From contig JAMPIV010018979.1 of NCBI GenBank assembly GCA_024509875.1, positions 124,001 through 188,000 on the forward strand: 64,000 bases of DNA. Reading direction: 5' to 3'. The position numbers and the translations under genes are program-made. The notes below the pieces were generated by a model that did not search any database, was not told the origin of the DNA, and saw nothing but the letters and a program-made list of their open reading frames with translations. Each line of letters starts with the position of its first letter. Position 1 is the first letter of the stretch. This document shows positions 36,291 through 47,225 of the stretch, one piece after another. The stretch comes from Oreohelix idahoensis. Lineage: Eukaryota > Mollusca > Gastropoda > Stylommatophora > Oreohelicidae.

Positions 36291-37089
36291 TTTCATACCA
36301 TATTATTTTTTAATTTATATATTTGACCTTTTAAACTACTCCTGTATTTACGGGAGGTCATGTTGACCACATTTCTGCACGCCGTTGTAGTGTCTAGGTC
36401 TGCATTGTCCACTGGTCCCTGAGTGTGTTCGTGGGAGGTCTTTGACGCGGTTTTTGTACTGCGAATGCTCTTAAATTCAGGGGGAGAATCGCACAGCATG
36501 GCTTAACTTGACATTTTGATTATGAATGTATATATCACACGTTGGTTGTTTTATTCTTATGTTAATGAGAGTAGACTTTTGGTAGAAGTGTGTGTCTACG
36601 AGTGTATATGACATTTGTCTGTATTTCAATTTGACCTTGTATTTTAATAATGCACATGATGTTTGTAATATTATTATTTTTTTAAAAAGCAATTACATGT
36701 GTGTCTGTGTGTGTATATATATATATGTCTGTTTTTGTGTGTAGGATCGTTAAAAATATTTGCCACACACACACACACATTGCTGAATGTGAGGTACTCC
36801 ATCACCCAAAATTTTTGTTATCTTAAGCACACGTGTGAGAGTGTGTGTGTATGTTACAAGTTTTCATCCTCTTGTTTTGTCATGTCCGCAGAGAAGCCTG
36901 CTTTCAGCCCCAAGCAAAAAAGTGGGTTTGGCCCAAGCAAAAATGGCCACCCCAGTGCGTTTTTATTGTTGTTGTTTGGAAATAAATTTTTTTTAAATGG
37001 TCATATGACAAAAAAAAAAAAAAGAAGATTTACTTCTCGGCCTTTTGGCTAAGATCAAAGTGTCTTAGCCAGGGCTGGGATCACACATA
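36291..37089. other. Non-coding stretch with short CA/TG tracts
   Basis: It holds a (TG)n(TA)n tract at 36698-36726, a (CA)n tract at 36763-36779, a (GT)n tract near 36839-36851 and an A run at 37010-37023. No gene recognised. The U2 fragment at 37033-37063 is listed separately. Confidence 0.4.
37033..37063 (+). ncRNA. U2 snRNA 5'-end fragment, about 31 nt
   Basis: 'cttctcggccttttggctaa' and the following 'gatcaaagtgt' match nucleotides about 5-34 of metazoan U2, with one extra A in the run. The identity stops before the branch-site-pairing sequence, and unrelated DNA ('cttagccagggctggg') follows. It is preceded by an A-rich run, and lies just left of the second hAT copy. Fragment, not a gene. 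Confidence 0.7.
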
Positions 37090-37299
37090 ATCAGTGTTGC
37101 CACAGCTGGGTATTTTTTTTACTGGATCTGTGTTTTTTGGCTTCCGTCTTGGTATTTTTTTCCAAATCTGCATTAATCTGGGTATATTTGACAATTGGCA
37201 TATACAATGTATGTAAAAGTATTCATTTTAAATTTTAGACTTAAGCAGATAAACAGCAATTTTTTTTTTTTTTTTTTTTTGTTATTATACGATTATAAA

Positions 37300-37551
37300 A
37301 TGGGCGATGATGAAGGTACGCTAGGTAGTTGTAGGAGCATGACGACACACACGCCACCGCGCAAAAAAGTGAAGCCATGGTATCAGCAGGCTTTTTGTGA
37401 GGAATGGCTAACAGACAGCGAACTGAAGGATTGGATAAAGCCGGACTCTGACAATCGCTGTGCTGTGATGTGTACTGTCTGTTCCTGTACATTAACTAAT
37501 GCCAACAAAACAGCTTTATTGACACATATAAAAGCACACAGAAGCACATGA
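37300..37551 (+). pseudogene. BED-type zinc finger N-terminus of hAT copy 2
   Basis: From ATG 37300 the protein reads MGDDEGTLGSCRSM, then VKPWYQQAFCEEWLTDSELK and DWIKPDSDN. The zinc-binding set follows, CTVCSC ... LLTHIKAHRS, i.e. C-x2-C and H-x3/4-H spaced as in BED fingers of ZBED proteins. A stop at 37549-37551 breaks the frame. Downstream pieces FMAEQNTPFSQADHLIECC and KMSLKRTKAAYVMQYGIAH (37643-37780) are the next conserved region in another frame. Known role: binding of transposon ends. Confidence 0.8.
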
Positions 37552-37872
37552 AAAACCTCGAAGCCAAAAGCAAAACTCTGAACAATAACAAGTTTTTCAT
37601 CAAACCAAAATTTCTAAAGCGGAGATACTGTTGTCGGCTTTCATGGCAGAACAAAATACTCCGTTTTCGCAAGCTGATCATTTGATTGAATGTTGCAAGC
37701 AGATGTTTCCAGACAGCACACTTGCTCAAAAAATGTCACTGAAGCGCACCAAGGCTGCCTATGTGATGCAGTACGGCATTGCTCACTTGGACAAAACAGT
37801 GTTCTGGCGCAAATGCAGCTGTTGAATGCAAAGCAAGCTCTCGAGATCAACAAACCTTCTGTCATTCCATTA

Positions 37873-38270
37873 ATATTAGACAAACATAAAGGTATGTTTT
37901 CAGGCACTCGTAAGAAATAAAGAAGTAGAACACTTGGACAACAGAAAAACAACAGACGTGAGTGGCTTACCCAGGGTTCGAACCCCGTACCTTCCGTACG
38001 ACAACTCCGCCTAGCTATCAAGCGAATCACACTGACCCCACGGCCAGCTAGGCATCCCCATAAAAGGATGCTTTACTGACTATTTATCAGTACGAAACAC
38101 AAGATAACACAGGAAGTATACAGTGGGCCACTCAGCCCCTTAATGACGCAATCACTTCTGTTGTTCCCCTATTAACAGTATGTGTCAGTCCAAACAAGAC
38201 AAAGACCTTGATACTGGGTCCAGTAAATAATTTACAGGCCTCGGGTTTCCCTTCCTTATGTGTTATTTAT
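37873..38270 (-). mobile_element. tRNA-derived SINE inserted in hAT copy 2
   Basis: A 12-bp target duplication 'gtcattccatta' flanks the insert (37861-37872 and 38271-38282), so the insertion boundaries are well defined. Read on the minus strand, a perfect B box GGTTCGAACCC (37973-37983 region) is preceded by a plausible A box (TAGCTGGCCGTGGG). The 3' end reads ...TTTATGTTTGTCTAATAT with no poly(A). The last 190 bp match the plus-strand copy at 40.5 kb. About 210 bp lie upstream of the A box, more than a simple tRNA-head SINE needs. Confidence 0.85.
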
Positions 38271-38273
38271 GTC

Positions 38274-38846
38274 ATTCCATTAGCAGCGCAGTTCCCAACA
38301 GTTGTTTCAGGAGAGAGCCTTGATCGTCTGTCTGATCAATGGCGAGAACTGGCTTTGTACCGAAAAGATCTTGGAAATCTGGTGGATGAGGATCCGCCCA
38401 CATTTGTGCTGGGACTGCAACAAGTAACTGATGCTAATAACCAGAAGAAATTTGATGTTTTGGCTGACCTCATGTGCACGCTTATGGCACTACCTCACTC
38501 CTCAAAATGCGTCGAGGGAGTATTTTCGTAGGTTAACTTAGTTGAAACTAAACAAACCAACAAGCTTTTGTATGAAACAGTTTCCAACCGAATACTAGTC
38601 AAGCAAGCAGTTGCCAAAGATGGAGTTTGTCATAAGTTTACACCTAGTAAAAGCGTGATTGAAGATGTGCGTGAAGGACGTTGTCGGCAGAGATATGCAA
38701 AGATTTTGGAACTCCACAATCAAGATTCCACGTTGTCAATTCATGCATATGATCTTGACGAAGGAGAAGTTGTTGACATGGATGCTGAGTCGCTGACAAG
38801 TGACAATTTTCAACAAGTTACAACTAACATTTTATATTTGATTTGA
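38274..38846 (+). pseudogene. hAT C-terminal dimerisation region of copy 2
   Basis: After the SINE the reading resumes as IPLAAQFPTVVSGESLDRLS, with DQWRELALYRKDLG and DVLADLMCTLMALPHSSKCV, matching copy 1 almost residue for residue. A stop at 38529 interrupts the dimerisation helix region and the frame continues at 38568 with TVSNRILVKQAVAKDGVCHK and AYDLDEGEVVDMD. The central RNase-H-like part present in copy 1 (about 700-1560) is absent: the text passes directly from the N-terminal region to GQNSVLAQMQLLNAKQAL near 37785-37845. Confidence 0.82.
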
Positions 38847-39589
38847 GGAACATTTTGTAAATGTAACTACCTTAAGTATGTTACTGTTAAAATATCTCAT
38901 TTTCAAGAGTTTACATATTGGGGTGTTAAAAATCATTTTTTATATAATTGTGAATTTTTGATAATAAAAAAAAAAAATAAAAATGAAGAAATAAATAAAA
39001 ATTGGTAGCACACAGCTTATTTGTGCTGAAGTTACACTAAAAGATTGTGTAAGCACACGTATATCCGTGTATTTGAGGCATAAAATAATATCTGGGTATT
39101 TCTGGGTTTTTTAAGGAAGAAAATCTGGGTTTCTCTCTAGAACGTGAGTGGCAACCTTGCTTATGCAGGGCCAAAAAAAAGAACAACAAAAATCTGAAGC
39201 ACAGCGGCTGTCAGGAAAACATTCCTATTGCTATTAAATACGTACATACTTAAATGATAGTTCTAAATGAGAAGTTACTTAGAACGGTGGTCTTCAATCC
39301 TTTAGGGCGTGCTGCAGAATCAGTGGACCCCCACCCCACTCCGCTTAAACATGTTAGCGATAGAATTATCATCATCGTCAGTATGTATCGCGCCCAGGGA
39401 AATAGGGGAGACTGAGTTTAGAACACAAATGTTCCATATTAACCTGATCTACCTTGCCTCATAATAGCCTTCTTGGTTAGACTTCAAAGGAGTCGTCTTG
39501 GTTTGTTTCAATCTCTTTTCTATAGCAACATAATTGTAAGCCACTCTGAAGTAACAAACTCATAGTCGTCATGATTATGAAGTAGCAGG

Positions 39590-40260
39590 ATTACTAGCAT
39601 TGGTGATCAAATCTCTCCACATAATAATACAGCTGGCTGAAATAACTGACAGCCTGCTAACAACATACAACATCAGAGTCACTGTCCAGTGGATATACAC
39701 AGACATACCAGGCAATGCAAAAGCAGACAGTCTAGCAAAACTAGGAGCAAGCTTGGTTCAAACAAACACTTCAGACAACATGAAGACAACTAAACGAATA
39801 CCGGTACTCCAAAACAAGTTCAAAGAGGAATGGCTGAACTGATGGGCAAAATGGTCTGCTTGCCGTGCTTTGTATAAAGAAATGACCCTTCCAAACAAAA
39901 AGGACAAAATGAACAACCTACGACGTGTGGAGCCAAGCACAATCTTCCAGCGTAGAACAGAACACTCCAGACTCAACAAGCACTTAACAAATTAAACCCC
40001 ACATATGAGCCTAATTGCCGTAACTGCACCCATCCATATGAGACAGTTCAGCATGTTCTGCTGACCTGCCCATGACTCTCCACAGAAAAAAAGAAAACTG
40101 TTGCCGGGCTACACAACAATCACAAACACTCTATACAGCACTACTCAACAGCTACAGAACCTCTATACAGCACCACTCAACAGCTACAGAACACATGCAC
40201 ATTCTTCCAGTTAGGCAATGGCTGCGAAAGAGCGACAATGTCAACGGCCCTAGTTAATCA
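39590..40260 (+). pseudogene. LINE RNase H end and Cys-rich tail (second fragment)
   Basis: The frame from 39600 gives the end of a LINE RNase H domain (VTVQWIYTDIPGNAKADSLAKLGA; the terminal catalytic Asp is present here as AKADSLAK), then KFKEEWLN and a stop at 39840-39842. In the same frame, then another, it continues as SACRALYKEMTLPNKKDKMN, RRVEPSTIFQRRTEHSRLNK and a zinc-binding NCRNCTHPYETVQHVLLTCP (about 40015-40072). This is the C-terminal part of a Jockey-side LINE. A 31-bp duplication ('ctatacagca.cactcaacag ctacagaac') occurs at about 40130-40192. Several stops; inactive. Confidence 0.8.
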
Positions 40261-40490
40261 ACAGCAACAAATCTCTCCACAACTTCCTGTCTCCAGTGAT
40301 GCTTATCAAATCTACTGTTAACCCTTTCCACGCACGGTGTAAAACTGTCCGTTGTCTTGTCTCTTTGTCGTCCACTTATCGTTTTTGCCTTCAAACTTTC
40401 CCGTTATTACAATATGTTTCAGCTGTCTTCTTCTCATAACATGCTCACAGAAAGTCTTTTTTTTTTTGTGAAGCCTAGATGGCGGGAAAA

Positions 40491-40667
40491 GGGGGGGGGG
40501 GGGGGATTCGCTAGCATAGCTGGGCGGGGTTGTCGCGCGGAAGGTCCTGGGTTCGAGTCCTGGGTAAGCCACTCACGTCTGTTGTTTTTCTGTTGTCTAG
40601 TTTTCTACTTCTCTATTTCTTACGAATGCCTGAAAACATAACTTTATGTTTGTCTAATATTTTTTCA
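40491..40667 (+). mobile_element. tRNA-derived SINE, plus-strand copy, with 15-G run
   Basis: The sequence from 'gattcgctagcatagctggg' through the B box GGTTCGAGTCC (40552-40562), the block 'taagccactcacgtctgttg' and the 3' end 'tttatgtttgtctaatatt' (40646-40664) parallels the SINE at 37873-38270. A run of 15 G at 40491-40505 stands where the other copy has its A-box region, so the 5' part is rearranged. No gene. Confidence 0.8.
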
Positions 40668-42369
40668 CATAAAGTGTATTGCTTCTTTCTAATGCGAGCA
40701 GTGGCGTTTTTCAGGACATCCTCATTACTCACTGTTACGTGCAGTTTTCATAACTGATAATGTAGTCTGTCTGTATACTTGTTATGTTTGAAAATATTTT
40801 GAATAAGTTTTTTGGGTTTAATGTATTTTTCGTTAGAACCTTAATCTAAGGGCGAATACTCATTTTTTGCTTTGAGGGAAAGTAAATATGTAGTTACTCC
40901 TCTTAAAAGGTTATAACAGCTGACTGCTTAGGTCAGAGGTGATGCGAACAGCGCATGCCCGAGCTAGATAGAGATTTCCTGTGCGGGAGGCCGTGTTTTT
41001 GTTGAACTGGGTTTGTCAGACGAAACGTCTGGTTACGTCTCTGCATTGCCTCTGGGGATAGAAACTCTTCCACTGTTATTTAAAGTCCCCTGTGTTATTT
41101 CTGTTCGTCAGGAAGACGACAGTTGCTATGAAGTTGTGTTAGGAATTCGAAGCAAGGTAAAAGAAGAAACTTTCACACTTCCTTTGTTCACAGTGTAAGC
41201 TGAACATATTTTGGGTCAACCGGTGACGAGAGCTCACGAATGGTTGAAAGGCAGAGTATTCTACTTGTTATGCTCGTTGGAGCCATCTAAGACCGTTAGG
41301 TTAGATTTACACACAGAAAACCCAGGAGAATAGATATTATTCTAAAACCCGCATGATTAGCGGTATATCTTTGAACTTAGACGCTTATGTCTGCAGATGA
41401 GGAATCCACAGTGTTTACTGTTGTATAGAGGCCTAATATATAATTATCTGGAGTGGAAGACCAGATGAATCACAAGTTATTGCTATTATAACTTTGAAAG
41501 TGAAAACTCGCCTGATATACGAGGGAGTTATATAAGACTATCTTCGAAAGGACAGCCTATCTTCGATACGTCCGATTAGAGGGATGGACTATGCTATTTT
41601 TCGTCGCCCGCCATGTTTGGGGTCGACTTAACAAGAGTCAGAATGAAACTGTTGGATATTTATACAGTTATTTACCCGTTCTGTAATGCGGGGTTTTTCT
41701 GCTAGTTGTGGAATGAGAGATACATTTGGAGTCAGCAACACATTGATAATCATATATTTATTGGAACTTATATACATGCACTTGTAGTGAATTGTCTTCA
41801 TATCCGCCATGTTCCTGTGTCATGCTTACATGGATTTGTCTACGTCTTGTTGCTGTGACTATAATAAATGGTGAAAACGTACACAGCTGTTTACCAATAT
41901 TTCTGACTCCATACCTGTAACACGTACAACATATGGTTCCATCAACTCCACATCTACACCTTTCAATGTGATGAATGCTACACACACTCCTGTATGTTAC
42001 ATGTTGTGATACAAGTCTGCACTGCTACATAGATGTCCACCTTGACGAACTTTCATGTCACGCATTCGCGATAAACCATATTACAGCACGATATACCAGT
42101 CAGTATCCAATGACAGTACACATCAGGTATATAATCAATCAGCCAGTGATGTTACAGCTTATACCCACCAGTCTGTATCAATGGCATACCAACATCTATC
42201 CTTAAAGAATCAACGTCGTTCATTATCACTCACTTTAGCTGCCCATGGTATTTTTAACACTCATTTGTAAAACCACATCTCTGTGGCCTCCTTGGATTTT
42301 TCTGCTTGTTTACTAACTGCTCTTGACTCTCCTCCATGTGTCAAGATTGGCTCTATATAGCCTTTATTT
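40668..42369. other. 1.7 kb with no recognisable gene
   Basis: Short frames only. The 61-codon frame at 41013-41198 (YVSALPLGIETLPLLFKVPC) has no family I can name. No array or terminal repeats were noticed. Confidence 0.35.
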
Positions 42370-42372
42370 CGT

Positions 42373-42500
42373 AGGACGGAGTGGCTAAGAGGCATGGCGT
42401 CGGCCTCGAATTCTAAAGATACCAGGTTCGATTCACAGTAGAAGGAATATAATTTATGGAAATGTTTTTCAGAACAAGTGGTCCTAATGATGTCATACTC

Positions 42501-42553
<53 letters not shown>

Positions 42554-42710
42554 CAGGTCTCCTGGGTAGTGATATTGGATGCCTAACCTTCTCGGATAAG
42601 GGCGGAAAAATAGGAGGTCCCGCGTACACGTTGAAAATCCCTCGGCAGTTGGAATTCGTAAAGACTAGGCCATAAGGCCGCTGCCCTGGTGTCGTACAGA
42701 TAGGTTGTGA
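42373..42710 (+). mobile_element. tRNA-Ser/Leu-like SINE with a 50-C tract
   Basis: The head resembles a type-II tRNA: 'gacggagtggctaagaggc' (A box at 42381-42393), an intervening arm, and the B box 'ggttcgattc' at 42425-42434. The body after the C tract contains 'aatccctcggcagttggaat' and the palindromic 'taggccataaggcc' near 42665-42680, which look like a SINE central module. I cannot name the family. It is distinct from the SINE at 37.9 and 40.5 kb. Confidence 0.7.
42502..42551. repeat. Homopolymer tract of 50 C
   Basis: Fifty consecutive C, preceded by A and followed by 'aacagg'. It lies inside the tRNA-like SINE. Frames across it are poly-Pro or poly-Gly artefacts. Confidence 0.95.
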
Positions 42711-43849
42711 GTTATTATTGGCCCGTCTGAGAAGAGTAGATGGTGATAGGTACGTGAGAAAGGTGTGTGAGAAATAAATTTCACGGGTGGTAGCTTAAGG
42801 AAAAAGATATGTCTCTGGAATGAGTAAGTTTCTCTATTCCAGCCTATCTATACTACTGTAATTTAGTACGAGACAACCTTGCCCTCCTCATACATATAAA
42901 TATCAGTTTAACTACGCACGCACACAGCTATGTGACAAGACACTCAAACGTGAAAACTACGGTTAATTTGGTATGGGTCTGACCAACACACAAAGTTAAG
43001 TTTCTATGTTGTTTTTTATCATTAAACTTGACAACACCAATATCTAAAGAAAGATAAATAAATCAGATTTACATACATATGAAATAGCAGAGTAAATGCG
43101 CCCTCCCCTATGGAGAAAAGAACCCAAAAGTTAATAACCCAAAGGTCGAAGGTTAGCACTATGTTACAGAGTAGACAGTAAAGAAACCAAGTTCCTACTA
43201 TATGCTACCCAGTAAAGTAAATAAGTTTAAGCAAATCCAATGTTGGTAAATTCCCTGAAACAAAGAAAAATACTCAGGCACTCTTTCATACAGTGGCCAC
43301 TCAATCACTCTTGCCTACTCTTGGTGATATCCCTTGGAAATATATGTTTTATCTGGTTCACTACCCAAATTGACCCCAGTTCATCCTCTAATAAAACAAA
43401 GACTAGTGAGGTGAACGCCGAATCTTGAGTGGGTTTTTCCTGGATGAACAAAATGTCACCGCCTATAGTTGATGTAGGAACGTGCTCTTGGGGTTCACAG
43501 TTAAAAGAGGAAAATACTTGCAGTATTGGGAAATATCTGGTTGCTAAAAAAAATGTTACAAATGATGATGATGATAATCCTATCGGACCACTCTATGTTA
43601 GAGTGAAACTGGTGACGCGCAAGCCAAAAAAAAGGACAACATTAACCAATCAGAAAAAAACCGCTGGACGCCCTTGTGATCATGTCAGAAAATCAGAATG
43701 ACAAATCCCCACGAATGCTAATAACACATTTTCCACAATAATGGTTCTAGAACTGAGTGCTTAGAGTATTCAAAAATTCTGAGTGACACTGATAGCAGGT
43801 TTAGGAAAACACAGTTTATATATCATTATATTTCTCTGATCTATTCATT
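42711..43849. other. 1.1 kb with no recognisable gene
   Basis: Frames of 62 and 90 codons (43240-43428, 43429-43701) have no known motif. Mixed sequence, no repeats noticed. Confidence 0.35.
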
Positions 43850-43955
43850 CATAACCCTCCACTCCCAAAGAAGCATAGGCCTTCAACAAACACATGCCAA
43901 GTCCTCTAGTCACGTGCCATCATCTCAAGTTCTTTCCACATTCCCCTCATAATTT

Positions 43956-45928
43956 TCACTTCTGTCTCCAGCTCTCTTCTCCATGTGCTTCTTGGTCTAC
44001 CTCTGCCTCTCTTGCCCTGGGGGTTCCAGACAAGGACTGCCTTGTAATGCTATCAACAGGTTTCCTCAGTGTGTGTCCTATCCATCGCCATCGTCTTCTT
44101 CTCATCTCTTGTTCTACTGGCACTTGTCTAGTTCTTGTCCTCAGTTCGACGTTGGTAACATTGTCATACAATTTTAATCCCTCTATTCTACGCAAGCACC
44201 TATTTATGAAAGTCTGTAGCTTTTTGGTTGTTGTCTTTGTTGTTCTCCATGTCTCAGGGCCATACAACAGGACTGACTTCACATTTGAGTTGAAGATTCT
44301 TATTTTCGTGTTGGATCCGATTTCTCTTGATCTCCATATATTTCCCAAATGCAATGAAAGCTCCTCTTGCTTTTTGTATTCTTAGTTTGATTTCACTGTC
44401 TGTTCCTCCAACTTTGTCTATATTGCTGTCAAGATATGTGTACGATTCTACATCTTGTATTGGTGTTTCTTCAAGTTCAACCCTGTTATCATTACCTGCA
44501 TTTATTCTCATTAATTTTGTCTTTTCCCTGTGTATTTTCAGACCCAATTGCTGTGACCTCTCATCGAGTGTTTTCAATTTGTCCTGCATCTGATTACGGC
44601 TATGGGACAGAAGAGCCAAGTCATCAGCAAAATCCAGATCATCCAACTGCATAGTCAGAGTCCACTGGATTCCATTTCTGTTATGTGTTGTCAATGATCT
44701 CATAACCCAGTCTATTGCTAGTAAGAAAAGAAATGGAGACAAGAGGCATCCCTGTCGCACTCTTGTTCTTATCCCAAACGGTTCTGTAAGCTGTCCTTCG
44801 TGAAGAACTCTGCATGTCACGTCTTCATATGTTTTCTTTATTAAATTAATGGTCTTCAGGGGAACTCCCTAATGCCCCATCAATTTCCAAAGTAATTCTC
44901 TGTCTACACTGTCAAATGCCTTTTCGTATTCCACAAATCCGATGTATAGTGGTGAATTCAATTCCAGATTTTGTTCAACTATTATTCTCAAAGTGGCTAT
45001 GTGGTCTGTACAGGATCTGTTTTGTCGAAAACTTGCTTGTTCATCTCTCAGTTTCTTGTCTATGGACTCTTTTAATCTCTCAAGGATGATTCTGTTTAAT
45101 ACTTTTCCTGGCGCTGATAGTAACATTATTCCTCTATAATTTGTGCACTCTTGTAAATTTCTCTTCTTAGGCAACTTAACCAGATATCCTTCCTTCCATT
45201 CTGCTGGTATCTCTTCCTTTTCCCAGACTTTACCAAATAATTTATATAACATCTCTGTAGCCATGTCGATATCTGTTTTGATGGCCTCTGCTGGAATGCC
45301 ATCAGGTCCAGACGCTTTTCCATCTTTTAGAAGCTTTATGGCTTTCTTTATTTCTTCTTTCGTTGGTCTTTCAGCGTTAATTTGTAGCTCTTCTTCTGGC
45401 TGGATGTCTGGGGGGTTTTGTGGAGCTGGTCTATTGATAAGGTCCTCAAAATATTTTTTCCACCTCTTCATGTGCTCTTGCATATTCCTGAGCAGTTTTC
45501 CATTCTTGTCTTTTATGAGGCAACTTGTTTGCTTGTATTTCCCTGTTAGCTTCTTTGTGCTTTTATACAGTTCTCTCATATTTCCTTTGGCTGCAGCATC
45601 TTCTGCCTCTCTTGCCAACTCCTCAGTATACTTCCTCTTGTCTCTTTTGATACTTCTTTTTAGTTTTTTGTTTGCTTCTATGTACACTTCTTGAGCATTG
45701 GCTTTGGAACTTCTGGTTTTGCTTGTGTTTAAATCTGCTTTCTTGTTTGTTTGTTTTTTGTGTTGTTTTTTTTTTGTCTTTTATCTTATTGATGGTTTCA
45801 GTTGTTATCCATGCTTTTTGTTGTCGTTCCCTTTTCCCCAGTATTTCTTCACAAGTCTCATTCCATACAGTTTTAATTTGCCGCCAATAGTCTTCTGTAT
45901 TCTCTACATCTTCCAGCTGTTGGAGCAC
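43956..45928 (-). pseudogene. LINE reverse transcriptase and C-terminal tail
   Basis: Minus-strand pieces: EILGKRERQQKAWITTETIN upstream; KDGKASGPDGIPAEAIKTDI; WKEGYLVKLPKKRNLQECTN; the fingers block EQASFRQNRSCTDHIATLRI; FVEYEKAFDSVDRELLWKLM (catalytic Asp); after a stop, RVRQGCLLSPFLFLLAIDWV and DLDFADDLALLSHSRNQMQD with the catalytic DD; then the tail CLRRIEGLKLYDNVTNVELR, RTRQVPVEQEMRRRRWRWIG and HTLRKP. Stops at 44868-44870 and a shift near 44255-44300 inactivate it. The same tail appears in decayed form on the plus strand at 56.9 kb. Confidence 0.88.
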
Positions 45929-46995
45929 TTGGAATTTGTTGGATATTGTGACCGCAAATTTGTCTCTTGTTTCTTTAGATGTCCTAAACTAAATTGTTGT
46001 CTATAATTTTGCATTGTTGCATATCTCTTGAGTTTCATTTTTACTTTGGCTATCAGAAGGTGGTGATCTAATGCCACATCTGCTCCTCTATATACCTTTA
46101 CATCCTGCAATGATGATCTAAACTTCTTGTTTATGCATATATGATCAATCTGATTTTCTGTTCTATGGTCTGGTGATATCCATGTTGCGTTGTGTATTCT
46201 CTTATGTGGAAACATGCTTCCTCCTATAGCCAGTTGATTTGAAGCACAGAAGTTTGAGAATAGTTCCCCATTCTCATTCATTATTCCTAGCCCATGTTTT
46301 CCCATGACTTCTTCAAAGCCGGTGTTGACTGTACCTATTTTTGCATTCATATCACCCATCAAAATTCTGATGTCTCTTCTTTTTACTTTTTCCATAATTC
46401 CCTATAGTCTAGTATAAAATGCTTCTTTCACAGACTCTTCTTTGTCATTAGTTGTTGCATAACATTGGATGACATTTACATTTATTTTCTTTTTAGCTGT
46501 TTTAAAAGTAGCTGTTATTATTCTGGGTCCAACAGCTTCCCATTCAATGAGTGCTTTCTGTGCTTCTTTAGATAACATAAGAGCTGCCCCTTCACTGTGG
46601 TGTGATCTTTCGTCTTCATGTCCTGAGGACAGCACCAATTCACCTGTGATGAGTTTCTTCTAGTCTACCCCCTTCCACTTTGTTTCACACATTCCCAGAA
46701 CCTCGACTTTATATTCCCTCATTTCTGCTGCTACTTGCACCACTTTCCCTTGTTCGTTTAATGTCCGAACATTCCAGGTGCCAAATCTGGAAGTTCTCCT
46801 AGAAGAAAGAAGGTTAGTCAGCAACACAGACTCATTTCGGCTTTCTCTGTGTTGCATCATACGCCTCCCTGCGAGAGGACCTTCCCCTGTCTTGGATGGC
46901 TGTGTTTTATTTTCCTTAATTGACTTGTCCATGTTTGTAGAAGTTTTTTGTGGTTTAAATTTTTTACAGGATGGGGTAACCAGCCATTTGCCCAA
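45904..46995 (-). pseudogene. LINE apurinic-type endonuclease domain
   Basis: Minus-strand pieces in order: a basic N-terminal part, then RTSRFGTWNVRTLNEQGKVV with the WN-R motif and MREYKVEVLGMCETKWKG with the catalytic Glu; LVLSSGHEDERSHHSEGAAL; INVNVIQCYATTND; then MGDMNAKIGTVNTGFEEVMG carrying the Asp/Asn pair, and TENQIDHICINKKFRSSLQD and GADVALDHHLLIAKVKMKLK with the terminal Asp/His (exonuclease-endonuclease-phosphatase fold). Stops lie at about 46661 and 46399. Known role: nicks target DNA for target-primed reverse transcription. The catalytic residues survive, but the frame is broken. Confidence 0.87.
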
Positions 46996-47225
46996 CCCTC
47001 CTTAGTCACTTTCTACGACATGCATGGCAGGGAACAGTGTTACTATTCTTTGCTCCCCTTTCTCACCCCGGTAACATACGGGTGTCTCTGATCTAAAGAT
47101 GTTGTCAATTTTCGCACTACTGTGTGTAACGGAGAATCAGAAACAGAGTTACAAAATAAAGGCTTACGGGCAGTCTTTCGTCGGCGTTTTCGATCGTCAT
47201 CAAAAGTCTTATACGTGTAACGGGG

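Larger units (their letters stand above)
37090..39165 (+). mobile_element. hAT/ZBED element copy 2, internally deleted
   Basis: Left end near 37092 ('cagtgttgccac') and right end near 39153-39164 ('gtggcaaccttg') are imperfect inverted repeats sharing GTTGCCAC. The body contains a BED finger ORF, a decayed middle, a deletion of the central catalytic region, a nested SINE (37873-38270), the C-terminal dimerisation domain and about 300 bp of 3' DNA shared with copy 1 (2190-2511). I did not find a convincing 8-bp target duplication, so the ends are tentative. Confidence 0.75.
43850..47085 (-). mobile_element. Almost full-length RTE-like LINE, minus strand
   Basis: Read on the minus strand, a short 5' region from about 47085 (with 'cctgccatgcatgtcgtaga') leads into an apurinic-type endonuclease (46995-45930), a linker, a reverse transcriptase (45700-44250) and the C-terminal tail, ending near 43850. 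Stops and shifts at about 46665, 46400, 45930, 45690, 44870 and 44300 break one long ORF into pieces. At 3.2 kb with one ORF and no RNase H, it fits the RTE group (or a close relative). Confidence 0.85.

Noticed and set aside
37033..37063. Functional U2 snRNA gene
   Set aside because: Only about 31 nt of the 5' end are present; Sm site and 3' stem-loops are missing.
39293..39345. Possible hAT MITE end ('ggtggtcttcaatccttt')
   Set aside because: It resembles known hAT ends, but no inverted partner or 8-bp duplication was found.
42373..42434. Functional tRNA gene from A and B boxes
   Set aside because: The acceptor stem does not close and the sequence runs on into a SINE body. The B boxes at 37.98 and 40.55 kb are likewise in SINEs.
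42261..42675. Poly-Gly and poly-Pro frames around 42502-42551
   Set aside because: They are translations of a 50-C homopolymer within a SINE.
43894..46006. Plus-strand frames of 88-183 codons
   Set aside because: They are antisense shadows of the minus-strand LINE endonuclease and RT.
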